Assembly: GCF_023015805.1 (NCBI RefSeq)
Contig: NZ_JALKBA010000011.1
Coordinates: 1-64,000 of the forward strand
Source: Cellulophaga sp. F20128
Lineage (GTDB): Bacteria; Bacteroidota; Bacteroidia; Flavobacteriales; Flavobacteriaceae
Reading direction: 5' to 3'
DNA: 64,000 nt
The position numbers and the translations under genes were made by a program. This document shows, in pieces, positions 24,163 through 32,479 of the stretch (position 1 is its first letter; every line of letters begins with the position of its first letter). Under the pieces are notes generated by a model. It had not been told where the DNA came from. It searched no databases and worked only from the letters and a program-made list of their open reading frames with translations.

Positions 24163-25563
24163 ATGAATTCATATGATGTTGCCATTATTGGCTCAGGTCC
24201 TGGAGGATATGTTGCAGCGATACGTTGTGCACAATTAGGAATGAAAACTGCAATAATAGAAAAATATTCAACTTTGGGGGGTACATGTCTTAATGTTGGC
24301 TGTATACCATCTAAGGCTTTGTTAGATTCTTCGCATCATTATGAAGACGCTGTAAAGCATTTTGAGGAACATGGGATTGATATTCCAGGTGAAATTAAAG
24401 TCAATCTTGAAAAAATGATTGCTCGTAAACAAGCCGTCGTAGATCAAACTACAGGGGGAATAGACTTTTTAATGAAAAAGAATAAAATAGACGTTTATGA
24501 AGGTTTAGGAGCTTTTAAAGATGCTACTCATATTACCATAACAGGGAAAGAAACAATAGAGATAGAAGCTAAAAATACCATTATTGCAACAGGTAGTAAA
24601 CCATCTTCATTGCCTTTTATCAAATTAGATAAAGAGCGTGTAATCACTTCTACGGAAGCGTTAAAATTGAAAGAAATACCGAAACATTTAATTGTTATTG
24701 GGGGTGGTGTTATTGGTTTAGAGCTAGGACAAGTATACAAAAGATTAGGGGCAGAGGTTTCTGTGGTTGAGTATATGGATCGAATTATTCCTACAATGGA
24801 TGCCGGTTTGTCTAAAGAACTAAATAAGGTTTTAAAGAAGCAAAAATTTAAAATAAATACATCGCACAAAGTAAAATCTGTGGAGCGTAAAGGAGATGAA
24901 GTTATTGTTAAGGCCGATAATAAAAAAGGTGAAGAAGTAACGTTTATAGGCGATTATTGCTTGGTATCTGTTGGAAGACAGGCTTATACAGAAGGCTTAA
25001 ATGCTGAAGCTGCAGGGGTGAAATTAACGGATAGAGGCATGGTAGATGTCAATGAACATTTACAGACCTCAACAGCTAATATTTATGCCATTGGTGATGT
25101 CATTAAAGGGGCTATGCTAGCTCATAAAGCTGAAGAAGAGGGTGTTTTTGTTGCAGAAACTATAGCGGGACAAAAACCACATATAGATTATAATCTAATA
25201 CCGGGTGTAGTTTATACTTGGCCAGAAGTTGCTGCTGTTGGGAAGACTGAGGAGCAGCTTAAAGAGGCTGGAGTAGCTTACAAAACTGGGCAATTTCCAA
25301 TGCGTGCTTTAGGAAGGTCTAGAGCTAGTATGGATTTAGACGGATTTGTAAAAATATTGGCAGATGAAAAAACCGATGAAATTTTAGGAGTTCATATGGT
25401 AGGGGCACGTGCTGCAGATATGATTGCGGAAGCTGTTGTTGCTATGGAGTATAGAGCAAGTGCAGAAGATGTGTCTAGAATGTCACATGCACACCCAACA
25501 TTTACTGAAGCTATCAAGGAAGCTGCTTTGGCGGCAACTGGAGATAGAGCATTACATGTATAA
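24163..25563 (+). CDS. lpdA: Dihydrolipoyl dehydrogenase
   Basis: 466 residues. The FAD-binding G-S-G-P-G-G-Y is at 10-16. The redox disulfide is in G-G-T-C-L-N-V-G-C (C42, C47), and NAD binding is by G-G-G-V-I-G-L-E near 180. The C-terminal active-site His is in H-A-H-P-T-F-T-E near residue 445. It is the E3 subunit of pyruvate/2-oxoglutarate dehydrogenase and glycine cleavage systems. It stands alone here, away from E1/E2 genes, and is closed by a strong terminator. Confidence 0.96.
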   Translation: MNSYDVAIIGSGPGGYVAAIRCAQLGMKTAIIEKYSTLGGTCLNVGCIPSKALLDSSHHYEDAVKHFEEHGIDIPGEIKVNLEKMIARKQAVVDQTTGGIDFLMKKNKIDVYEGLGAFKDATHITITGKETIEIEAKNTIIATGSKPSSLPFIKLDKERVITSTEALKLKEIPKHLIVIGGGVIGLELGQVYKRLGAEVSVVEYMDRIIPTMDAGLSKELNKVLKKQKFKINTSHKVKSVERKGDEVIVKADNKKGEEVTFIGDYCLVSVGRQAYTEGLNAEAAGVKLTDRGMVDVNEHLQTSTANIYAIGDVIKGAMLAHKAEEEGVFVAETIAGQKPHIDYNLIPGVVYTWPEVAAVGKTEEQLKEAGVAYKTGQFPMRALGRSRASMDLDGFVKILADEKTDEILGVHMVGARAADMIAEAVVAMEYRASAEDVSRMSHAHPTFTEAIKEAALAATGDRALHV

Positions 25564-25585
25564 AACTAATTTTTAATATTAAAAA

Positions 25586-25616
25586 AGGCTGTCTATAAAT
25601 TAGACAGCCTTTTTTT
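25586..25616. terminator. Bidirectional terminator between lpdA and the CDGSH gene
   Basis: Perfect 10-bp arms (25586-25595 and 25601-25610), loop taaat, with an A-run before and a T-run after. It separates two convergent genes. Confidence 0.9.
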
Positions 25617-25638
25617 GTTTTACAAGTATTTAAGGTGT

Positions 25639-25872
25639 TTAGTTTTTATGAGAACCATCGCAATAAGGAGGGTTGTTCGTTAACTTACACCTACATAAAT
25701 GACAAGTTTTGTTTTCTTCAACAGCAAACCCTAAAGAAGGTGTTGCGTAGTGTTTACGGTGAGAGCCATCGAAAAATGGCTGATTTTCACTATGGCTGCA
25801 GGTATACCAAGCATACCGCTTGTCTTTTTCTAAATCGACCTTTATGGGAGTATATTGTTTATTATCGCTCAT
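25639..25872 (-). CDS. Small protein with two CDGSH iron-sulfur motifs, the first degenerate
   Basis: 77 residues. The second motif (about residues 59-74) is intact: C-R-C...P-Y-C-D-G-S-H, the three-Cys one-His ligand set of a 2Fe-2S cluster. The first motif (about 22-37) aligns as Y-T-C...P-F-F-D-G-S-H, so two of the three Cys are Tyr and Phe, though the DGSH part is kept. Each change can come from one base (TGT to TAT, TGC to TTC). The protein should carry one cluster, not two. The function of bacterial dual-CDGSH proteins is unclear (redox or Fe-S transfer). Confidence 0.85.
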   Translation of the reverse strand: MSDNKQYTPIKVDLEKDKRYAWYTCSHSENQPFFDGSHRKHYATPSLGFAVEENKTCHLCRCKLTNNPPYCDGSHKN

Positions 25873-26000
25873 TGTTTTCAGTTAATTAACAATAAGCATA
25901 AACCAAAAGTCAATTGTCAAAAATTTAGCCCCTCAATTTTTAGTCAATCTAAATAGAATATAGCAATTGTATGGGGTTCACTTCAGCTATTCGTTCACAG

Positions 26001-26029
26001 ATACTCCTAAGGTTTACATAAATAATGAA
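26001..26029 (+). repeat. 29-bp direct repeat upstream of tsdA, copy 1
   Basis: Matches 26207-26235 at 26 of 29 positions, in the same orientation with an offset of 206 bp. Both copies contain a TA-N3-TTT core, close to but one base longer than the Bacteroidota -7 consensus. It could be a regulator-binding site or a duplicated promoter. Confidence 0.6.
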
Positions 26030-26206
26030 TTCACTTTTCATACTAAAAGACACAACACTTCTGCGCGGTATATACTACATGGGTTCTGTGTCTTAAATTT
26101 TGGCCGAGTCTACTTGAAATTGAGGTTTGGCCTGTTTGAGGCTCCTTACTGATTTTCACCAAAGAAAGGCGTAATACCTATTAATTCGATTATTAAAGAT
26201 TAATAA

Positions 26207-26235
26207 ATACTCCTAGAGTTTGCATAAATAATGAA
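26207..26235 (+). repeat. 29-bp direct repeat upstream of tsdA, copy 2
   Basis: Second copy of the 29-bp element at 26001-26029. It ends about 77 bases before the preferred tsdA start at 26312, a position suited to a promoter or activator site. Confidence 0.6.
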
Positions 26236-26311
26236 ACCCATTCTCGGGTATCAGTTCTAATTTTGTAATACCCCCCACAGTACCTTAGTGCATTTTAGAG
26301 TACATGTGATT

Positions 26312-27349
26312 ATGAAAGATGAAACGAGATACCTTATTCGGAAATTGGTGATTCAAATTACCAAATGCTGTAGTCTAATGCTACTGATTAGTGTAGTTAC
26401 CCTATTGTTTTATTTTGATGTATTTTCTAAAGCTCCACAGCAGCGACTAAAAATATCACTTGCTCCGATAGCTACAGACTTTGATATTTCCTTATTGGAC
26501 AATTCCAAAGAAAATACGGTTGTAAAATATGGTTATGAGCTGTTTAAAAATACACCCAAGTACATTGGCCCAGAAAACAGCAACCTCAATATAAGGACTA
26601 CCGGCAATGCATTGGCCTGTACCAATTGTCATTTACAGGCAGGTACCAAGCCTTTTTCGGCGCCGCTGATTGGTATTACCAATAGGTTCCCGCAATTTAG
26701 AGGTAGAGAGAATAAAATAGGCACTATTGAAGAACGTATTAATGGATGTATGGAGCGAAGTATGAATGGGAAGACATTAGCTGTAGATGGAAAGGAAATG
26801 CAGGCATTTGTAGCGTATGTATCTTGGTTAAGTAGATTGGCACCCAAAGACGGAAAAGTATTTGGTCAAGGGTTTGTGAAAATAGAAATTCCAAATAGGA
26901 AGGTTGATCTACAAAAAGGCAAAAAGGTATTTAAAAAAGTATGTGTTGCCTGTCACGGTACTAATGGCGAAGGTAAAAAAGCGATAGAAGATTTTGTCTA
27001 TGAATACCCTCCTTTATGGGGTTCTGATTCTTATAATAATGGCGCCGGAATGAATCGGGTTATTACAGCAGCACAGTTTATTAAGGCGAATATGCCTTAT
27101 GGAACTACCTATGAGAACCCGGTATTAAGTGATGAGGAGGCTTATGATGTTGCTGGGTACATCAACCAACAAACAAGGCCTTTAAAGCCTCAGCGAGAAA
27201 AAGATTTTCCAGATTTAAAGAAAAAGCCAGTGTCTACACCTTATCCGCCTTATGCGGATACGTTTTCGGTAGAGCAACATCAGCTGGGACCTTTTCAACC
27301 TATTATGACGTTTTATAAGCAAGAATACAATATTGTTAAATCTAAATAA
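26312..27349 (+). CDS. tsdA: Thiosulfate dehydrogenase-like dihaem cytochrome c (TsdA family)
   Basis: About 345 residues from the ATG at 26312 (a GTG at 26288 would add 8). Residue numbers here count from the GTG. A membrane segment (about 28-45) acts as signal or anchor. Two haem c sites are present, C-T-N-C-H at 111-115 and C-V-A-C-H at 219-223. TsdA hallmarks are G-T-K-P-F after haem 1, the R-I-N-G-C-M-E-R-S motif whose Cys (C154) matches the unusual haem-1 axial Cys of Allochromatium TsdA, and K-A-N-M-P-Y-G with Met269 as a likely haem-2 ligand. The C-terminal Y-P-P-Y-A-D and G-P-F-Q-P-I are also typical. TsdA oxidises thiosulfate to tetrathionate or runs in reverse. It is first of four genes. 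Confidence 0.88.
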   Translation: MKDETRYLIRKLVIQITKCCSLMLLISVVTLLFYFDVFSKAPQQRLKISLAPIATDFDISLLDNSKENTVVKYGYELFKNTPKYIGPENSNLNIRTTGNALACTNCHLQAGTKPFSAPLIGITNRFPQFRGRENKIGTIEERINGCMERSMNGKTLAVDGKEMQAFVAYVSWLSRLAPKDGKVFGQGFVKIEIPNRKVDLQKGKKVFKKVCVACHGTNGEGKKAIEDFVYEYPPLWGSDSYNNGAGMNRVITAAQFIKANMPYGTTYENPVLSDEEAYDVAGYINQQTRPLKPQREKDFPDLKKKPVSTPYPPYADTFSVEQHQLGPFQPIMTFYKQEYNIVKSK

Positions 27350-27359
27350 ATCAATACAT

Positions 27360-28040
27360 ATGAAAACTACAGAAAGTAATCCAAGAAGAAAATTTATGGG
27401 AGCTATGATGCTTGGCGCTACAGCGAGCACGCTATCCCTATTAGGCAACCCTGTGTATGCTAATTTACCAGAGTTCGATGATGAAAAAATGGGAGCAATA
27501 GACAACTGGTTCGATAAAATTAAAGGCAAACACAGAATTGTGTATGATGGTTCTACCCCACATGATGGGTTTCCAGTTATTTGGAACTGGGCATTTTATT
27601 TATCGAACAATGAAACAGGATCTGCCGACAGTGATATTACAGCAATGACAGTGTTGCGACACAATGCAATACCCTTTGCCTTAACATCTGAACTATGGAA
27701 GAAATACAAGCTTGGCGAAGTTTTTGGTGTTACCGATAACACAACTAAGGAGCCATCCTTGAGAAATCCGTATTACGAACCTCAGGAAGGCGATTTTCCA
27801 ATGCCGGTTATTCAGGGAATTAAAGATATGCAGCAACGCGGCGCTCTTTTTTGTGTGTGTAATTTGGCGATATCGGTTTACAGTGGCGCTGTAGCACAAA
27901 AAATGGGCTTGGACGCAAAAATGGTATACCAAGAATGGATAGATGCCATTCATCCAGGAATAGAACTTGTGCCATCCGGTGTGTGGGCCTTAGGTAGGGC
28001 TCAAGAACACGGCTGTGGCTATATTTTTGCAGGAGGATAA
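27360..28040 (+). CDS. Tat-exported DsrE-like protein
   Basis: 226 residues from the ATG at 27360. The N-terminus has a twin-arginine motif (N-P-R-R-K-F-M-G) and a hydrophobic stretch ending near A-N-L. The mature part resembles a DsrE/DsrF-like fold, with L-F-C-V-C-N-L-A-I near residue 165 and a closing A-x-x-H-G-C-G-Y-I-F-A-G-G. Cys residues there could carry sulfur, but function is inferred. It lies 10 bp after tsdA and 27 bp before a second, Sec-exported DsrE protein. Tat export usually means folding or cofactor loading in the cytoplasm, which is unusual for this fold. Confidence 0.7.
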   Translation: MKTTESNPRRKFMGAMMLGATASTLSLLGNPVYANLPEFDDEKMGAIDNWFDKIKGKHRIVYDGSTPHDGFPVIWNWAFYLSNNETGSADSDITAMTVLRHNAIPFALTSELWKKYKLGEVFGVTDNTTKEPSLRNPYYEPQEGDFPMPVIQGIKDMQQRGALFCVCNLAISVYSGAVAQKMGLDAKMVYQEWIDAIHPGIELVPSGVWALGRAQEHGCGYIFAGG

Positions 28041-28067
28041 ATCAGGATTAACTATATAAAGAAACTT

Positions 28068-28481
28068 ATGAAAACGTATATAAATTTAGTATTGGCGTGC
28101 TTATTTGCAACAATAGCATTGTCGCAGGAAAAACCAGTGAAAATAGTATTTGATGTCACCAGCAGTAATATTGGGGTACAAAAATCGGCCATCAGGCATG
28201 TGCAAATGATGTCGAAATCCTATCCAGATTCCAAATTTGAAATGGTAATTTACAGTAAAGCCTATGAAATGGTTATAGCCGATAAATCGGCCGTTGCCAA
28301 AGAAATGGCAGCACTGGCTAAAAACAAAAATGTAGATTTTGTGGTCTGTCAGGCATCCTTGAATCGGCACAAGATTGAAGCGTCACAATTAATTAAAGGT
28401 GTGAGAGCTGTTCCTGATGGTATCCTAGAGATTGTTGAAAAGCAGGCGCAAGGCTGGGGGTATATAAAGGAAGGGTTATAG
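28068..28481 (+). CDS. Sec-exported DsrE-family protein
   Basis: 137 residues with a signal peptide (M-K-T-Y-I-N-L-V-L to A-L-S-Q). The mature domain has the DsrE/DsrF/TusD-like pattern: V-F-D-V-T strand, helix, F-V-V-C-Q-A-S-L with a single Cys near residue 94, and the end motif V-P-D-G-I-L-E-I-V-E-K-Q-A-Q-G-W-G-Y-I. Cytoplasmic DsrE proteins carry persulfide sulfur; here the protein is periplasmic. It is the third gene after tsdA. A sulfur-carrier role is inferred. Confidence 0.8.
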   Translation: MKTYINLVLACLFATIALSQEKPVKIVFDVTSSNIGVQKSAIRHVQMMSKSYPDSKFEMVIYSKAYEMVIADKSAVAKEMAALAKNKNVDFVVCQASLNRHKIEASQLIKGVRAVPDGILEIVEKQAQGWGYIKEGL

Positions 28482-28549
28482 AAGTATAAGTGCGTTATCA
28501 GACTTAAGCTAGTATTTTTATTAGGGGCTGTTGACGCTAATTATAGCAT

Positions 28550-29350
28550 ATGGAAGCGGTGTATTTTTTTGGTTATTTAGGCGCATTGTTGGTGGGAATA
28601 ATTTTAGGAATTATGGGAAGTGGGGGTTCAATAATCGCAATCCCCATTTTTACTTACGTATTTCATATTAGCCCTATGGCAACTACCGCCTATTCTCTTT
28701 TTGTTGTAGGGGCCTCGGCTTCAATAGGAGTTGTAAGAAATTGGAGAAAAGGATTGGTAGATTTAAGAGTGGCAGTTGTTTTTGCGATTCCTGCCTTTCT
28801 CATGGTCTTTGCTGTTCGGAAATATATTTTGCCTATCATTCCAGAAGAATTATTTGTCATCAACCATCTTATGGTTACTAAAGATTTGATGGTGATGGTT
28901 CTCTTAGCCTTTACCATGGTATTGTGTTCACTATCAATGCTAAGAAAAAAGAATTCTCAGGTGGTAGCTCATAGTCAACATAGTTACAATTATCCTTTAA
29001 TTGTATTACAAGGGTTGCTTATAGGCTTGTTTACGGGTGTTCTGGGGATTGGTGGTGGATTTTTAATTATTCCTACTTTGGTGCTATTGATAAAACTTCC
29101 AATGAAGAAGGCTGTTGCTACGTCCTTGTTTATTGTCGCTATAAAATCATTGATTGGCTTTGCGGGAGACTTAGGGAATTTTGAAATAGATTGGGCCTTT
29201 CTTTTTACATTTACGATAGTATCTGTATTTGGTATTTTCTTGGGAATTTACCTTTCTGCTTTTATAAATGGAGATAAGCTTAAAAAACTCTTTGGTTGGA
29301 TGTTGTTGTTTATAGCAGTAGGTGTTTTTTATTTTGAGTTAATTTATTAA
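28550..29350 (+). CDS. TauE/SafE-family permease
   Basis: 266 residues with about eight membrane helices in two repeats. Each repeat opens with a Gly-rich motif (G-I-M-G-S-G-G-S near residue 21, G-V-L-G-I-G-G-G-F near 165) followed by I-P. The family exports sulfite, sulfonates or related anions. In this cluster (TsdA and two DsrE-like proteins) movement of a sulfur oxyanion or thiosulfate is the likely role. It is 68 bp after the DsrE gene. Confidence 0.88.
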   Translation: MEAVYFFGYLGALLVGIILGIMGSGGSIIAIPIFTYVFHISPMATTAYSLFVVGASASIGVVRNWRKGLVDLRVAVVFAIPAFLMVFAVRKYILPIIPEELFVINHLMVTKDLMVMVLLAFTMVLCSLSMLRKKNSQVVAHSQHSYNYPLIVLQGLLIGLFTGVLGIGGGFLIIPTLVLLIKLPMKKAVATSLFIVAIKSLIGFAGDLGNFEIDWAFLFTFTIVSVFGIFLGIYLSAFINGDKLKKLFGWMLLFIAVGVFYFELIY

Positions 29351-29381
29351 TTCTGTACGAATTTTTTATAGTTTCCAAAAC

Positions 29382-30497
29382 TTAGTTTTTATTTGGGTTC
29401 AATAATTTCCAGACACTTTGCTTTAACCTATTTAAGGTAGTTTTTACATTTAGTTCGTGTTTGTCATACCCTAACGCAAAAAGGGTACAGATCAGTACAA
29501 AAAATGCCGCTCCAACAATAGCAGCGGTAGGAGAGAGTGAATATTTAAAAAATTGGTAGAGCCCTAAGCCAGTAAAACTGCCGTAGAGAATAATAAAGTG
29601 AATAACATAGATGGATAGGGTGTTTTGCCCAATTTTTAAAATAATCTTATGGGTGATATACGTTCTAAAAAGCATGAATACAGCGAATATCAAGAGGACA
29701 TCGCCCAAGTGAATAAACAGATAATTATTAGAATATACGGCAACGAGAAATTCGGTATTCGTTCCAGCGGAAATCTCATAGAATATTCTAGATGAATTTA
29801 ACAGTACAAGGCCAAGGATAGTGCAGGTAATAATGGCAGTAGGGTATAAGTTTTTATGTTCTTTGTACTTGTAAAATAGCGAAGACATAAAGCCGCCAAA
29901 TGTGGCGTACCCAAACCAAGGAATAATAGTAAAGACAGATCCGTTTGCTCTGGTGAGGTAATTGGCCAAGGCATTGGGTAGATTAGAGTAGGTCCATAAT
30001 TTATAAGTGGGTTCAAATAAAAATAAAACCAAAGTTATAAGTAACAAAGTAAGAGTAAAAACCATAGGTTTTGTTTTGCTTGATAATATATACATACCTA
30101 TAATACCTAATATAGAAAGCCCAATACAGTGTAAAACATCCACCAAATAAAAAGAATTGTAGATGTTTCCGGTTAAAATACCCAGTATATTGGTTCGGAG
30201 TAAGTACCCTATGATTATCAATTGTATACCGCGACGAACCCCTTTTTGAACACGGGGGTTTTTAATTCCAAACTGTTTGCTTCTGATTAATAAATAGGTG
30301 AAAATAAATCCAGAAACCGTAAAGAAAACAGGGGCCGTCATACCTCTAAAATAACGCCAAAGACTATAACTCCACAACGTTTTATCCTTATAAACAGGAT
30401 CTAACAATCCGTCTATAAAATGCCCTTGAAGCATCATTAAAATAGCCCAAGCACGCATAGCGTCAATAAAATACAATCTATAATTAATATCTTTCAT
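29382..30497 (-). CDS. Membrane acyltransferase (heparan-alpha-glucosaminide N-acetyltransferase / DUF1624-like)
   Basis: I choose the ATG at 30495-30497, giving 371 residues that start just before the conserved F-I-D-A-M-R-A-W-A-I-L-M-M-L-Q-G-H-F motif. A longer frame from 30554 would put a -7 box (30552-30559) over its own start. About ten helices follow. The M-L-Q-G-H-F motif contains the family's catalytic His. Members move an acetyl group across a membrane onto a sugar; the substrate here is unknown. The gene stands alone. Confidence 0.8.
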   Translation of the reverse strand: MKDINYRLYFIDAMRAWAILMMLQGHFIDGLLDPVYKDKTLWSYSLWRYFRGMTAPVFFTVSGFIFTYLLIRSKQFGIKNPRVQKGVRRGIQLIIIGYLLRTNILGILTGNIYNSFYLVDVLHCIGLSILGIIGMYILSSKTKPMVFTLTLLLITLVLFLFEPTYKLWTYSNLPNALANYLTRANGSVFTIIPWFGYATFGGFMSSLFYKYKEHKNLYPTAIITCTILGLVLLNSSRIFYEISAGTNTEFLVAVYSNNYLFIHLGDVLLIFAVFMLFRTYITHKIILKIGQNTLSIYVIHFIILYGSFTGLGLYQFFKYSLSPTAAIVGAAFFVLICTLFALGYDKHELNVKTTLNRLKQSVWKLLNPNKN

Positions 30498-30551
30498 GGG
30501 AAGGAAGCAGCTACCTGCCTGCAATACTGGTTTTTCAATGGCTTTAATTTG

Positions 30552-30559
30552 CAAAACTA
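30552..30559 (-). promoter_or_regulatory. Possible -7 element for the acyltransferase gene
   Basis: The minus strand reads tagttttg, a perfect TAnnTTTG, 55 bases before the preferred start codon. It supports the downstream ATG over the one at 30554. The -33 element is unclear. Confidence 0.4.
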
Positions 30560-30616
30560 GCTAAAATGCTCGCAAATGATTCTTATTTGAAGTATTTTCG
30601 TTAAAAATAGTATGGT

Positions 30617-31150
30617 ATGAGTAGAATTTTAGCATTCGCAGGAAGTAATTCTAGTACTTCTATAAATTATAAATTGGTAAAGCACACCGTTAGCAATTTA
30701 AATGGGCATTCGGTAGAATTGCTAGATGCAGCTACAATGGCAATCCCTATGTTTAGTGAAGATGTAGAAAAAACAGCAGGATATCCACAGGTATTAAAAG
30801 AATTAAAGGAGACTATTGCTAATGTAGATTCCCTTGTTATTTCGGTAAATGAACACAATAGTAGTTTGTCTGGTTTTTTTAAGAACTTAATAGATTGGTT
30901 GTCGCGAATTGATCGTAATTTTTTAGGAGATAAAAAGATTTTATTACTTTCTACGTCTCCTGGTAAAAGAGGAGGGATCGGGGCTCAAGATACAGCCAAG
31001 GCTATTCTTCCAAGATTTGGGGCAGAAATTGTCGCTACCTTTTCACTGCCTTCTTTTTATGATAATTTTTCTGTAGACTCAGGAATTTTGGATGCAGAAT
31101 TAAAGGAAAAACACCAGGCAGCAGTATATCAATTTTTAGCTAAAATCTAA
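30617..31150 (+). CDS. NADPH-dependent FMN reductase family protein
   Basis: 177 residues with a flavodoxin-like fold. The N-terminal phosphate-binding loop A-G-S-N-S-S-T-S-I-N is at about 8-17, the V-N-E-H-N-S-S-L-S-G motif is near 77-86, and the S-T-S-P-G-K-R-G-G motif is near 112. It reduces FMN or quinones with NAD(P)H. Only 6 bp separate it from the TTG start of the pabB-like gene, so the two are probably cotranscribed. Confidence 0.92.
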   Translation: MSRILAFAGSNSSTSINYKLVKHTVSNLNGHSVELLDAATMAIPMFSEDVEKTAGYPQVLKELKETIANVDSLVISVNEHNSSLSGFFKNLIDWLSRIDRNFLGDKKILLLSTSPGKRGGIGAQDTAKAILPRFGAEIVATFSLPSFYDNFSVDSGILDAELKEKHQAAVYQFLAKI

Positions 31151-31156
31151 ACTACT

Positions 31157-32464
31157 TTGCGAAAATCGGTTTCTTTTAAGGTTGATGACCTTTTTGAGTT
31201 TAAGGCGAAGCTATTGCAGTGGAGTCAGCAATTTAACGAGGTGGTATGGCTAGATAGCAATAAACATACAGGCAAATACAGCTCCTTTGATGCGGTATTG
31301 GCAGCTGATGCTTTAACGGCCATTGCAACCGATTCCTTCAATGCTTTTGAAGATTTAAAGGTGTATCAAGCGGAAACTAAAGATTGGATTTTTGGGTATT
31401 TATCCTATGATTTAAAGAACAATATAGAGCGCTTAAAATCTGAAAATTTTGACGGACTACATTTTCCAGACCTTTACTTTTTTCAGCCCAAGAAGATTAT
31501 TCAAATCATTGCCGGAGAGGTGCATTTCCTGTATTTAAATATGGTGGATGATGAAATTGATTTAGATTATAAGGAAATTTCTGCTGTACCGTTAGAAACT
31601 GATAAAATACAAGGGGAGGCAGTACCCATTCCTATTAAAATGAGAATCTTTAAGGATGAGTATTTTAAGGGGCTTGGTAAAATGTTGCAGCGCATTCATA
31701 GGGGTGATATTTACGAGGCTAATTTTTGTCAAGAATTTTATGCAGAAGGTGTAACTATAAACCCCCTGCGAACCTATTTAGAATTGAATAGTATATCGGA
31801 ACCGCCCTTTGCCGTTTTTCTAAAACTTAACGATAAGTACTTATTGTCTGCTTCGCCTGAGCGATATATTAAAAAAGAAGGTTTTAAAATTATTTCTCAA
31901 CCCATTAAGGGAACAGCAAAACGTTCCTTAAACGTGGAGGAAGACGAGGCATTACGGTTGTCTTTAGAAAAGGATGAGAAGGAAAGAGCCGAAAATATAA
32001 TGATCGTAGATCTTGTGCGTAACGATCTTTCTAAAAGTGCAGAAAAAAGTAGTGTCGTTGTGGAAGAATTATGCAAGTCATATACATTCAAACAAGTACA
32101 TCAGATGGTTTCAACCATAACTTCAATAGTATCCGCGGATAAAAACCCGGTTGATATTATACAACAAACCTTTCCTATGGGAAGTATGACGGGCGCCCCA
32201 AAGGTTTCTGCTATGCGTATTATTGAAGAATTAGAAGCGACAAAAAGAGGCTTGTATAGTGGTGCTGTTGGGTACTTTACCCCAGATCAAAATTTCGATT
32301 TTAATGTGGTCATACGTAGTATTTTATACAATGCCACCGAAAAATATGTTTCCTTTTCTGTGGGTGGGGCTATCACAGCCCGATCAGTACCTGAAAGGGA
32401 GTATGAAGAGTGTTTGTTAAAAGCAAAAGCAATGCGACAAGTATTAGAAGGTAAAGTGTCTTAG
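31157..32464 (+). CDS. pabB: Aminodeoxychorismate synthase component I
   Basis: 435 residues of the anthranilate synthase component I/PabB family. Recognised motifs are G-D-I-Y-E-A-N-F-C-Q-E near residue 182, P-I-K-G-T-A-K-R near 249, D-L-V-R-N-D-L near 286, and G-S-M-T-G-A-P-K near 347. PIKGTAKR and the lack of a glutamine amidotransferase partner favour PabB (folate) over TrpE. The start is a TTG at 31157; no nearby ATG keeps the conserved N-terminus. It is followed by tilS after 15 bp. Confidence 0.9.
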   Translation: MRKSVSFKVDDLFEFKAKLLQWSQQFNEVVWLDSNKHTGKYSSFDAVLAADALTAIATDSFNAFEDLKVYQAETKDWIFGYLSYDLKNNIERLKSENFDGLHFPDLYFFQPKKIIQIIAGEVHFLYLNMVDDEIDLDYKEISAVPLETDKIQGEAVPIPIKMRIFKDEYFKGLGKMLQRIHRGDIYEANFCQEFYAEGVTINPLRTYLELNSISEPPFAVFLKLNDKYLLSASPERYIKKEGFKIISQPIKGTAKRSLNVEEDEALRLSLEKDEKERAENIMIVDLVRNDLSKSAEKSSVVVEELCKSYTFKQVHQMVSTITSIVSADKNPVDIIQQTFPMGSMTGAPKVSAMRIIEELEATKRGLYSGAVGYFTPDQNFDFNVVIRSILYNATEKYVSFSVGGAITARSVPEREYEECLLKAKAMRQVLEGKVS

Positions 32465-32479
32465 TTTATTTACATTTGT

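Larger units (their letters stand above)
25873..26287. other. 415-bp intergenic region with a 29-bp direct repeat
   Basis: No convincing coding sequence. It holds two copies of a 29-bp element (26001-26029 and 26207-26235) and an inverted repeat with aagacaca / tgtgtctt arms (about 26047-26054 and 26088-26095). It precedes the thiosulfate dehydrogenase cluster and probably carries that operon's promoter and control sites. Confidence 0.5.

Noticed and set aside
25967-26152. A 61-codon frame in the region before tsdA
   Set aside because: It runs through one copy of the 29-bp repeat and looks like spacer DNA.
26288-26311. GTG start for tsdA
   Set aside because: Possible, but the ATG 24 bases downstream gives a more usual start; the choice is not certain.
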